A stretch of DNA of 31,392 nucleotides from a virus. Location: the IMG/VR virus record IMGVR_UViG_3300032291_002781, positions 1-31,392 of that record; one strand, 5' to 3'. Made by a program: the position numbers and the translations under genes. A model generated the notes under the pieces. The model saw only the letters and a list, made by a program, of their open reading frames with translations. It was not told where the DNA came from and ran no database searches. Positions 13,136-19,367 of the stretch are shown piece after piece (position 1 is the stretch's first letter; each line of letters starts with the position of its first letter).

Positions 13136-13729
13136 ATGAAATGTTTATTCACAATATTATTATTATTTTTTACTTTTAATACCTTTAGTCAATGTAATGG
13201 GACACAATCTTTTACTCTAACTCCACCGCCAGTTGGAGGAACATATTTACCCGGACAAACCGTTACAATGTGTTATACTATGAATGGTTACACCCAAGCT
13301 GGTACTAACTGGATTGAGGGTTTTGACTTAAATCTAGGTCCTGGTTGGGCGTCTGTTGCACCACAATCGGCACCAGCAAACTGTGGTGGTAATGCAACAG
13401 GAGGTCAATGGGTATGGAAGACTTCTGTAACATCAACAACAACACCAATAGTGACTGTAGGTCCAGGATATTTCTTTGATCTAACCGTTGACGGAAACCC
13501 CGGAAATGATTTTGGTGATGCCGGTAGTTGTGTGTGGACATTTTGTGTAACTTTAACAGTTGCAAACGTATGTACACCCCAAAACTTATTAATTCAAGTT
13601 ACACCAGGATCTGATGGTCTATGGGGGAGTTATACTAGTACTTCTTGTGATTTAGCAACACCATTTAATGTATTTAACGGAACAATAAACGCAACCCCAA
13701 TTGTATTGGGACCAATAAACCATAATTAA
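13136..13729 (+). CDS. Secreted protein, first of T9SS-linked trio
   Basis: 197 aa. The start at 13136 gives a clean Sec signal peptide: M-K-C-L-F-T-I-L-L-L-F-F-T-F-N-T-F-S-Q, with cleavage probably after F-S. The mature part is rich in T, G, P, N and cysteine, with beta-sandwich-like strands (G-T-Y-L-P-G-Q-T-V-T-M-C-Y-T, W-V-W-K-T-S-V-T, C-V-W-T-F-C-V-T-L-T-V), typical of Ig- or PKD-like extracellular modules of Bacteroidetes. The last residues are G-P-I-N-H-N, close to the S-P-I-Q-H-N end of the next protein. It is not tagged with the head leader. Likely exported to the periplasm or surface during infection. Confidence 0.75.
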   Translation: MKCLFTILLLFFTFNTFSQCNGTQSFTLTPPPVGGTYLPGQTVTMCYTMNGYTQAGTNWIEGFDLNLGPGWASVAPQSAPANCGGNATGGQWVWKTSVTSTTTPIVTVGPGYFFDLTVDGNPGNDFGDAGSCVWTFCVTLTVANVCTPQNLLIQVTPGSDGLWGSYTSTSCDLATPFNVFNGTINATPIVLGPINHN

Positions 13730-13738
13730 ATAAAAAAA

Positions 13739-14320
13739 ATGAAAAGAATTTTACTAATTTTAATGACAATGATATCGACAATTTCGTTATCACAACTATC
13801 AACAGTTAATCCGGATACAGTTTGTTATCAATCAACCGCACTATCAACCTATACAGTCCCTTCTGTTGGCTCCGGAACATACACTTGGACTGTTACAGCT
13901 CCTGGTGTGATAACAACTGGTCAAGGAACTAATAGTATTTCTGTAAACTGGTCAGCCGCAGCTCCTGGATTAATAACAAATGGTGTGTCGGTAACATATT
14001 CTTCACCTCCACCAGCAAACTGTCCTGCAACACCGGTTAATTTAAATGTTTTAATCTATCAAGTAATACCAACAATTACCGCAATAGGACCATTTTGTGA
14101 GTCAGACCCTTGTGTTACACTTGTTGGTACACCAGTTGGTGGTACTTGGTCTGGTTTAGGTGTTTCTGGAAACCAATTTTGTCCAGATAACGTAACAAAT
14201 GGTACTAACGCAACATCAACCGTTACATATACAGTAGGTTCTGCTGGTTGTACATTCACAACATCTGTTCTTGTACCAGTATATGGAACACCAACATTAT
14301 CACCTATACAACATAATTAA
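13739..14320 (+). CDS. Secreted Ig-like protein, second of trio
   Basis: 193 aa. Signal peptide M-K-R-I-L-L-I-L-M-T-M-I-S-T-I-S-L-S-Q. The mature part reads like two Ig/PKD-type modules: G-S-G-T-Y-T-W-T-V-T-A-P-G-V-I-T near residue 43 and a second with G-P-F-C, G-G-T-W-S-G-L-G-V and a T-V-T-Y-T-V strand. These are common in Bacteroidetes surface adhesins that end in gliding-type domains. It ends S-P-I-Q-H-N. Its stop overlaps the next start by one base (TAATG), so translation of the three is coupled. Function in a phage unknown. Confidence 0.75.
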   Translation: MKRILLILMTMISTISLSQLSTVNPDTVCYQSTALSTYTVPSVGSGTYTWTVTAPGVITTGQGTNSISVNWSAAAPGLITNGVSVTYSSPPPANCPATPVNLNVLIYQVIPTITAIGPFCESDPCVTLVGTPVGGTWSGLGVSGNQFCPDNVTNGTNATSTVTYTVGSAGCTFTTSVLVPVYGTPTLSPIQHN

Positions 14321-14886
14321 TGAAATATTTTGTTTTCATATGGTTTTTAATAACATCGTTAATTGTTTTAGGACAACAAACATTTGAATTGTGTGCCGGA
14401 CAAACTAAAACAGTCACATATACAACAATTTCAGGTGGTGACGGATCAAATATATGGTCTGTAAATGGTGATACTTACCTATCAGAAGACTTAATATATA
14501 CTTTTAATCAAGCTGGTACATATAATATTGTCGTAAAAAGAGAAAATGGTCCTTGTTATGTTGAGGAAACCTTACAAGTACTTGTTACAGACTGTCCTGG
14601 GAACATTTACTGGATTCCAAACTGCTTTACACCAGATGGGAACGAACATAATCAACTATTTGGACCAGTTATGACTGAAGGATTTGATGTAAACGGGTTT
14701 GAATTTTATATTTTTAACCGTTGGGGTGAGGTTGTATGGGAATCTAACAACCCAAATAGTCGCTGGGACGGTACTTTTGACAATAAAATGTGTACAGAAG
14801 GTGTTTATATATGGAAAATGAAGTTTAATGTCTTTGGTGATGATGGAAAAATAGAAAATCACGGACATTTAACCTTAATTCGTTAG
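14320..14886 (+). CDS. Secreted protein with gliding-motility/T9SS type B C-terminal domain
   Basis: 188 aa. Signal peptide M-K-Y-F-V-F-I-W-F-L-I-T-S-L-I-V-L-G-Q. Residues about 20-90 are a PKD-like module (G-D-G-S-N-I-W-S-V-N-G-D, F-N-Q-A-G-T-Y-N-I-V-V). Residues about 98-188 match the gliding-motility-associated C-terminal (CHU_C) domain: I-P-N-C-F-T-P-D-G-N-E-H-N-Q, F-E-F-Y-I-F-N-R-W-G-E-V-V-W-E-S, W-D-G-T-F, G-V-Y-I-W-K-M-K-F and a terminal H-L-T-L-I-R. In Flavobacteriia this domain directs cargo through the type IX secretion system (type B). So the product is expected on the host surface. It lies in an operon with two other secreted proteins, and could alter adhesion, motility or receptor access. 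The domain is clear; the role is inferred. Confidence 0.88.
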   Translation: MKYFVFIWFLITSLIVLGQQTFELCAGQTKTVTYTTISGGDGSNIWSVNGDTYLSEDLIYTFNQAGTYNIVVKRENGPCYVEETLQVLVTDCPGNIYWIPNCFTPDGNEHNQLFGPVMTEGFDVNGFEFYIFNRWGEVVWESNNPNSRWDGTFDNKMCTEGVYIWKMKFNVFGDDGKIENHGHLTLIR

Positions 14887-14894
14887 TATTATTG

Positions 14895-14922
14895 ACAATT
14901 TCTTTTAAAATTGTTATTTTTT
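14895..14922 (+). terminator. Hairpin with T run after the secreted trio
   Basis: Perfect inverted repeat ACAATTT / AAATTGT with a 6-base spacer, followed by TATTTTTT. The stem is A/T-rich, so it is a weak terminator. TTG at 14892-14894 and TATTTTTTG at 14915-14923 also resemble a Bacteroidetes -33/-7 pair with 20-base spacing, so it could instead be a promoter with an operator-like repeat for gene 14941. Confidence 0.5.
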
Positions 14923-14940
14923 GTGTAAAATAATTAAATT

Positions 14941-15171
14941 ATGACACTTATAACAATATTATTATTAATTTTAGTAGTACAACTAACTATTTTTGGGGTT
15001 TTAGGATACATTTTTTGGAAAAAATTTGGTAAAAATATGGTAAATATGTTTAAAATGGTTAAAAATATGAATAATTTACCTTTTAATAACCAAAAATTAC
15101 CAAATTTAGACAATATTAAACAACAAATGAGTATTTTTAATGATTTAATGAAGAAAAACTACAAAAAGTAG
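14941..15171 (+). CDS. Small single-span membrane protein
   Basis: 76 aa. An N-terminal membrane helix (M-T-L-I-T-I-L-L-L-I-L-V-V-Q-L-T-I-F-G) continues to residue 25 and is followed by a basic segment (W-K-K-F-G-K-N) and an N/K/M-rich tail. No lipobox and no signal-peptidase site, so it is probably an anchored protein with its tail in the cytoplasm. The last 13 bases overlap the convergent gene. Function unknown. Confidence 0.65.
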   Translation: MTLITILLLILVVQLTIFGVLGYIFWKKFGKNMVNMFKMVKNMNNLPFNNQKLPNLDNIKQQMSIFNDLMKKNYKK

Positions 15172-15602
15172 TCATTTTTGGTATTAATTTCCTCAATTTT
15201 AACAATTTTTACGTTTTTTCCCTTATTTTTTACTGTAATTTCCAATTCATTGGGATAAAGTATGTTATTTTTAAGCATTTCTTGTAAATCTACCTCTTTT
15301 TTTGGTATTTTTGCTGTAATTAGGTAGTATTTTTCGCCACAACCAGTACAAAATGAGTGATTTGATAGTAATTCTACCTTATTTTCACTAAAATGTGAGC
15401 CGATTTCGTCTAAATTGATGTCTTTTTTGTCATTTACAACCAAAATTCGGTACCCAGTTAGTGTTTCTGGAAGGTTTTTTACCCTATTTAGGTGGTCTTT
15501 TAGCTCATTTTTAGCCTCTTTTTCACTATAATCCATTGATTTTAAAACCGAAATAAGGGCTTTTTTGTCTATTATTTCACTTAAAATGGGTAATAACTTC
15601 AT
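15159..15602 (-). CDS. Unknown 147-aa protein with CxxC motif
   Basis: 147 aa, M-K-L-L-P-I-L-S-E-I-I-D-K-K-A. The N-terminal helix contains L-S-E-I near residues 7-10, a weak echo of the leader, but the ITE core is absent. In the middle H-S-F-C-T-G-C-G-E-K-Y-Y-L-I-T-A has a CxxC pair preceded by a histidine, possibly metal-binding. The C-terminus is lysine-rich and beta-like (L-E-I-T-V-K-N-K-G-K-N-V-K-I-V-K). It overlaps the opposing gene by 13 bases. No family recognised. Confidence 0.65.
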   Translation of the reverse strand: MKLLPILSEIIDKKALISVLKSMDYSEKEAKNELKDHLNRVKNLPETLTGYRILVVNDKKDINLDEIGSHFSENKVELLSNHSFCTGCGEKYYLITAKIPKKEVDLQEMLKNNILYPNELEITVKNKGKNVKIVKIEEINTKNDYFL

Positions 15603-15613
15603 ATAAATAAATA
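15603..15613 (-). promoter_or_regulatory. Overlapping TATTTAT boxes before minus gene 15602
   Basis: Two overlapping copies on the gene strand (plus-strand ATAAATA at 15603-15609 and 15607-15613), the farther one 4 bases from the ATG. Confidence 0.48.
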
Positions 15614-15619
15614 CTATAA

Positions 15620-15775
15620 TTAACCTTTTTTCTTTACTTGTTTGATTTCTACCTCATATGGACCGGTATTTGTCTTATGATTATCGTATTTCCAGATAAC
15701 AATACTATCATCAAAGGTAATAGTTCTCTCCAATTTCTTATGTTCTACAGGTTTCTTAAGTTTTTTCTCACTCAT
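15620..15775 (-). CDS. Small basic 51-aa protein
   Basis: 51 aa from the ATG at 15775 (plus-strand CAT 15773-15775) to TAA at 15620-15622. Starts M-S-E-K-K-L-K-K-P-V-E-H-K-K-L-E-R and ends Q-V-K-K-K-G. A central strand I-T-F-D-D-S-I-V-I-W-K-Y is followed by P-Y-E-V-E-I-K, giving a small beta-hairpin-like shape with basic ends. It has no leader and is preceded by a host-type TATATTTG box. It lies between two minus-strand genes in the same direction. Short length limits certainty. Confidence 0.6.
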   Translation of the reverse strand: MSEKKLKKPVEHKKLERTITFDDSIVIWKYDNHKTNTGPYEVEIKQVKKKG

Positions 15776-15781
15776 AGATTA

Positions 15782-15789
15782 CAAATATA
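15782..15789 (-). promoter_or_regulatory. Bacteroidetes-type -7 box (TATATTTG) before gene 15775
   Basis: Plus-strand CAAATATA reads TATATTTG on the gene strand, fitting TAnnTTTG, 6 bases from the ATG. No clear -33 element. Confidence 0.5.
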
Positions 15790-15800
15790 CAAAAAATATC

Positions 15801-15829
15801 AAAAAATAAACCCCTCTTTATGGGAGGGG
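15801..15829 (-). terminator. Terminator of the holin-like gene
   Basis: On the minus strand the stem CCCCTC / GAGGGG with a 7-base loop is followed by TTTATTTTTT. It lies 20 bases after the stop of the gene at 15850-16083 and just upstream of the small gene at 15775. Confidence 0.85.
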
Positions 15830-15849
15830 AGTAAAAAAACTAAAAATAA

Positions 15850-16083
15850 TTACTCTTTGGGTTCAGAGTCATCCTCTTTAAAGAAATTTGTAAGAAATTT
15901 TCCTACTACACCAAATATAATTGATGTTGTAATCATAGTTTTTATTTCTTCTGGAGTAAAAATTTCTTTTAAACTGTCATATTGCCAAATACCACCAACG
16001 GCAATTATTGTAGCAACAGCAAGCAGTGAATCCCCAAGTCTTCTCCACTTTTTAGGTGTGGGTTTCCAATAATGTTTCATCAT
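15850..16083 (-). CDS. Holin-like membrane protein
   Basis: 77 aa from the ATG at 16083 (M-M-K-H-Y-W-K-P-T-P-K-K-W); the second ATG at 16080 is equally possible. A longer upstream frame would cross the terminator at 16113-16140 and is rejected. Layout: short basic N-terminus, span 1 (L-L-A-V-A-T-I-I-A-V-G-G-I-W), acidic loop (L-K-E-I-F-T-P-E-E-I-K), span 2 (I-T-T-S-I-I-F-G-V-V-G-K-F-L) and charged C-terminus (F-K-E-D-D-S-E-P-K-E). This is the form of a class II holin, with both ends in the cytoplasm. It has a TATTTAT box, fitting late expression. No sequence family recalled with certainty. Confidence 0.65.
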   Translation of the reverse strand: MMKHYWKPTPKKWRRLGDSLLAVATIIAVGGIWQYDSLKEIFTPEEIKTMITTSIIFGVVGKFLTNFFKEDDSEPKE

Positions 16084-16096
16084 AGTTGTTTTTACT

Positions 16097-16103
16097 ATAA
16101 ATA
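16097..16103 (-). promoter_or_regulatory. TATTTAT box before the holin-like gene
   Basis: Plus-strand ATAAATA, TATTTAT on the gene strand, 13 bases from the ATG at 16083. Confidence 0.5.
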
Positions 16104-16112
16104 TCACAAAAT

Positions 16113-16140
16113 AAAAAAAGGGACAGTAGCGAATTGTCCC
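16113..16140 (-). terminator. Terminator after minus gene 16183-16740
   Basis: Perfect stem GGGACA / TGTCCC with a 9-base loop; seven T follow on the minus strand and five T on the plus strand, so it can act in both directions. Confidence 0.85.
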
Positions 16141-16182
16141 TTTTTGTGTTACCATAACCGGTAACGGCCCTAAAAAAAACTC

Positions 16183-16740
16183 TTATTGTCCTTTTGCAAG
16201 ATTAATACATTGTTTTAAATATTCTTTTGCTCTTGCTGAAGGTGTGAACTCATCTTCTTTTGTTTGAAGTGCTAAAACCCTTTCAATATCTTTAACTAAT
16301 TCAGTTCCATGTTCATTTTCTTTATATAGTTCAGCTATTTTATCCATAGCTTTATGACATTCACCGGTCGTTTCATCGTGATAGTTTTTATTTCTAAAAC
16401 GATTTAAATGGTTCATCATCTCATAAGCTAAATGTGATCCACCATCTTTAATATCGTTTGCCCAACGAAGATTGTTTAAAATTCCTAACGTATCAACCAT
16501 AGAATTAACACCCATCCTTCTCTTTTTAATTCCCGGTGAATATTTTACATAATCATCAGCATTACCAACAATCTCTTCAAGAGGAATCATATTTTCAGGA
16601 ACACATCTTGGTTTTGGTGGTTCCTTCTTTTTATTTTCTTTTGTTTCACCAGCAACTTGCGGTAGCTGCATTTGATTTTCTTTAAGTACTCTTTTTATAA
16701 CTTTTATAAGATCACTTTCGGTTAATCTAATTTTTTTCAT
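16183..16740 (-). CDS. Leader-bearing helical 185-aa protein, minus strand
   Basis: 185 aa. The leader K-K-I-R-L-T-E-S-D-L-I-K-V-I-K-R-V-L-K-E appears intact on the minus strand, with L19-K20-E21 at the consensus site. Then a basic/proline linker (K-E-N-K-K-K-E-P-P-K-P-R) leads to a helical domain with R-R-M-G-V-N-S-M-V-D-T-L-G, W-A-N-D-I-K-D-G-G-S-H-L, H-L-N-R-F-R-N-K and a cysteine near each end. The linker right after the predicted cut is what a mature N-terminus would look like. Function unknown. Its presence on both strands shows the leader is tied to the protein, not to a local duplication. Confidence 0.78.
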   Translation of the reverse strand: MKKIRLTESDLIKVIKRVLKENQMQLPQVAGETKENKKKEPPKPRCVPENMIPLEEIVGNADDYVKYSPGIKKRRMGVNSMVDTLGILNNLRWANDIKDGGSHLAYEMMNHLNRFRNKNYHDETTGECHKAMDKIAELYKENEHGTELVKDIERVLALQTKEDEFTPSARAKEYLKQCINLAKGQ

Positions 16741-16753
16741 ATGATTTTTTATT

Positions 16754-16760
16754 ATAAATA
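16754..16760 (-). promoter_or_regulatory. TATTTAT box before minus gene 16740
   Basis: Plus-strand ATAAATA, TATTTAT on the gene strand, 13 bases upstream of the ATG, the same distance as for the holin-like gene. Confidence 0.5.
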
Positions 16761-16785
16761 TGTTTTATTTAAATAAGTTGTAATG

Positions 16786-16792
16786 TATTTAT
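16786..16792 (+). promoter_or_regulatory. TATTTAT box before gene 16819
   Basis: TATTTAT 26 bases upstream of the ATG, the longest spacing of the set and therefore the least certain. With 16754 it forms a divergent pair. Confidence 0.38.
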
Positions 16793-16818
16793 AGTAATAA
16801 ATATCTAAATATATCATA

Positions 16819-17430
16819 ATGTTAGAAAATATTGTAAGAAAGGTTTTACTGAAAGAATATAAACCTAAAATGATTTTAAAAGAACAGACTGAAATTTCTG
16901 AAGAATTAAAATACCATTTGGATAATTCAATTTCATTAACCGAAAATGTTTTTAGAATTTATTCTGATTCTTATTTTAATTTAATAAACGAAGTTAGAGA
17001 TTTGTATTATTCTGGATATGTAAATCTTGAAGATGAAGATGATATTTGGTTAGTTGGGTCAAACTTAGGTGAATCAGTTACATTGGATAATGGTAAAGTT
17101 GTATGGTTGGATGCACCGTTTGAAATAACCGAAACGTTAAATGAGGCAAAACATCGAGGAAAAAACGTAAGACTTAATAGTCCTTTTAGAACTCCGGGTG
17201 GACCAAAGAAATTTGCCGTATACGTTAAAACACCAGGTGGTGGTGTAAAAAAAGTTACATTTGGAGATCCTAATTTAAGAGTAAGAAATGCGAGTAAATC
17301 TCGTGCTAAATCTTTTAGAGCAAGACACAAGTGCGATCAGAAAAAAGATAAAACAACTGCAGGTTACTGGTCTTGTAATGTCTCAAGATATAGAAAAAAA
17401 TTAGGTCTTAAATCTTCAAGAAGTTGGTAA
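16819..17430 (+). CDS. Leader-variant protein with FRARHKC / YWSC domain
   Basis: 203 aa. Residues 1-23 are a degenerate leader ending I19-L20-K21-E22-Q23. Residues 40-105 are an acidic middle part. At 107-110 L-N-E-A marks a junction directly before a conserved basic domain: S121-P-F-R-T-P-G-G-P-K-K-F-A-V-Y-V-K, V-K-K-V-T-F-G-D-P-N, then S165-F-R-A-R-H-K-C172 and Y183-W-S-C186. I recall this R-T-P-G-G-x-K-K / FRARHxC / YWSC arrangement from uncultured marine phage proteins of unknown function; the two cysteines and histidine might bind zinc. L-N-E-A at the junction looks like a second protease site that would free the basic domain. First gene of a three-gene operon. Confidence 0.8.
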   Translation: MLENIVRKVLLKEYKPKMILKEQTEISEELKYHLDNSISLTENVFRIYSDSYFNLINEVRDLYYSGYVNLEDEDDIWLVGSNLGESVTLDNGKVVWLDAPFEITETLNEAKHRGKNVRLNSPFRTPGGPKKFAVYVKTPGGGVKKVTFGDPNLRVRNASKSRAKSFRARHKCDQKKDKTTAGYWSCNVSRYRKKLGLKSSRSW

Positions 17431-17434
17431 TAGT

Positions 17435-18487
17435 ATGACACCATATAAAAAATTTATAAACCCAACATATGTAAAGGTATTTAACTACTTTTTAAAAAAT
17501 GTCGTTGAAAAACAATTTGAACGTAAGTACCATCAAGAAATAAAATTAAAATTATATGGTATTTCGATAGAACCAAAAAGTTCTGTTTATGAGGCAATAC
17601 CAAAAGAAGAATTATTACCATCACAAGCAATGATTAAGTTTTTTATTGATTCAAAAAACCCACAACTTTATACTAGTAATTTTATTGAAGATTTAATATT
17701 TAATGGAGGTAAGGTATTTTTACAATTACGGGACACTAGTTGGTTTCACGAACCAGACAAAGCCCTTTTAAGAATTAATTTCAATAAAAGACCACTATAT
17801 GAGTTGGATTATCAATCTGACGAACCATTAAATGGAGAACAATTAAACGAAAGTCAATATGATTATCAGGATAGTGAGGAATATTATGAAAAATTAGATA
17901 AAATATTAAATAAATTTTTATCAACAACTGGTAAAGAAAAAAATATACCGAACTTTTTAGGTTATAAAGCCTTAACCGGTAAAAATCGTTATGGTGATTT
18001 TGCTGTTAAATTAACTGGCATTTTTAAAGAACCTTTTAGTGGTGAAGATTCTAATACAATTCAGACAAAAAGTCGTAAAATGATAAAATTATTAAAACAA
18101 ATGTTTCGATTTTTAACTGCAGCAACATTTTACGGTGGTAATACATCAACATTAGACAATTATGAACAAAATTTAAATTCGGAAAAAAAATATCTCAAAA
18201 GAAAAGTGAAAGACAATGACGATGAATTACCATTTTTACAAGAAGAAAAAAATGGTATAAAAACAAGACTATTTAAAGAGAGTACCGACAATCATGAATT
18301 AAAATGGCACTTTGATGAACTTGATAGAAATGTAAAGGTTGTCAAATCAAATGGTTGGAAACTACAACTGGACAACCAATTACCAATTAAACTAAACGAA
18401 GGTGATGTTATAACAATACCAAAAGGTATTTATCATAGAGTAATTAAAGGTGTTGGGGACTTAATTGTAAAAATTAAAGAATATTAA
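17435..18487 (+). CDS. 350-aa protein with C-terminal cupin-like domain
   Basis: 350 aa, 4 bases after the previous gene. No N-terminal ITE leader. Residues 1-135 are mixed alpha/beta with no known signature. L137-N-E-S-Q-Y-D-Y is a leader-like motif at the start of an E/Y-rich linker and then a helical middle region. Residues about 286-350 form a compact beta-barrel-like module: H-E-L-K-W-H-F-D-E-L-D-R, W-K-L-Q-L-D-N-Q-L-P, G-D-V-I-T-I-P-K-G, Y-H-R-V-I-K-G. That strand order and the H residues are cupin-like and recall modules in T4-like marine phage proteins. No enzyme activity can be assigned. The internal L-N-E-S could be another processing site. Confidence 0.75.
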   Translation: MTPYKKFINPTYVKVFNYFLKNVVEKQFERKYHQEIKLKLYGISIEPKSSVYEAIPKEELLPSQAMIKFFIDSKNPQLYTSNFIEDLIFNGGKVFLQLRDTSWFHEPDKALLRINFNKRPLYELDYQSDEPLNGEQLNESQYDYQDSEEYYEKLDKILNKFLSTTGKEKNIPNFLGYKALTGKNRYGDFAVKLTGIFKEPFSGEDSNTIQTKSRKMIKLLKQMFRFLTAATFYGGNTSTLDNYEQNLNSEKKYLKRKVKDNDDELPFLQEEKNGIKTRLFKESTDNHELKWHFDELDRNVKVVKSNGWKLQLDNQLPIKLNEGDVITIPKGIYHRVIKGVGDLIVKIKEY

Positions 18488-18488
18488 A

Positions 18489-19367
18489 ATGTCTAAAAGA
18501 TTTATTATAACAGAAGGTGAAAGAAACCAAATAAAAAAACTTTATGGTTTGTTAACCGAACAAGAAAATACAACTGGTTGTACTTTTAGTGATGTTTATA
18601 AAAATACTTTAAGTGACTATAATGGGATAATGTCTAAATATGGTAATGACGTTAATAAAGTTTCTGAAGCTTTAACAATTAAAGCAAAAGAAATATTACA
18701 GAATGTAAGAAATAAAGATCAAAATGAAAATCTTGAGATTAGGTCTGCTTGTCAAGTTGCTTTAAATACTATAAGACCAAATTACCAAGATAAACCTTGG
18801 TTAATAATAGACCAGGTTAAAAATACGGTATATTTTTTTGATAATGGTGGAACATATTTAACCGGTACTTTAGCAATTATGGGAAAAGACAAACCAACTA
18901 AAGAATTTGAAAATTGGTCTAAAATGAGTTATGATGAAAGAGTTAAATCCGGTCTTGGCGACCCAATATCAAGAGTCGGAGGTAGATTTGCACCTAGTGG
19001 TACGTTTAACGCCGGACCTGGACAAACCTACACCCAATATACTGGCGCTGGAACACCAGAAGACCCAAAAAAAAATCTTTGGTCTTTTTTTGATGACGCC
19101 GGTAAAGAATTAGTACAAGCAATACACGGAGTTAAAGATACTAAAGAAAGAATTGATGCTTTTAAGTGTGTAAATGGTACAACACTTACTAAAGATACTA
19201 ATTTAGATTTATCTAGTGGTTGTATAAATTTACCAACAAGTTTTTTAGATAAATTAGGTAATATGGGAATTGATATATCCAAATATAGAATTTTTAGTTT
19301 AGGCGATAAAGACTATCTTGTTAAAAATTCATCAAATATTGACAACTCAAATATCACATCCGCATAG
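18489..19367 (+). CDS. Leader-bearing L,D-transpeptidase-like (YkuD fold) protein
   Basis: 292 aa. Leader R-F-I-I-T-E-G-E-R-N-Q-I-K-K-L-Y-G-L-L-T-E-Q (4-25), with L22-T23-E24 followed by Q25. After a linker and helical region the YkuD-type catalytic domain starts at P103-W-L-I-I-D-Q-V-K-N-T-V-Y-F-F. It carries H213 (A-I-H-G-V) and the nucleophile motif S242-S-G-C245-I-N. Classical L,D-transpeptidases have [ST]-H-G-C-[IV]-[RN], so the usual His before Gly is Ser here. These enzymes form 3-3 crosslinks in peptidoglycan or attach proteins to it. No secretion signal; with the head leader, injection with the DNA is possible. It overlaps the opposing GMP reductase gene by 14 bases. Confidence 0.78.
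   Translation: MSKRFIITEGERNQIKKLYGLLTEQENTTGCTFSDVYKNTLSDYNGIMSKYGNDVNKVSEALTIKAKEILQNVRNKDQNENLEIRSACQVALNTIRPNYQDKPWLIIDQVKNTVYFFDNGGTYLTGTLAIMGKDKPTKEFENWSKMSYDERVKSGLGDPISRVGGRFAPSGTFNAGPGQTYTQYTGAGTPEDPKKNLWSFFDDAGKELVQAIHGVKDTKERIDAFKCVNGTTLTKDTNLDLSSGCINLPTSFLDKLGNMGIDISKYRIFSLGDKDYLVKNSSNIDNSNITSA

Noticed and set aside
13305-13577. Open frame on the minus strand inside the first secreted gene
   Set aside because: H-, Q- and L-rich translation is typical of the antisense of T/G/P-rich coding sequence; no box or start context.
16084-16155. Longer form of the holin-like protein
   Set aside because: It would cross the terminator at 16113-16140 and the TATTTAT box at 16097.
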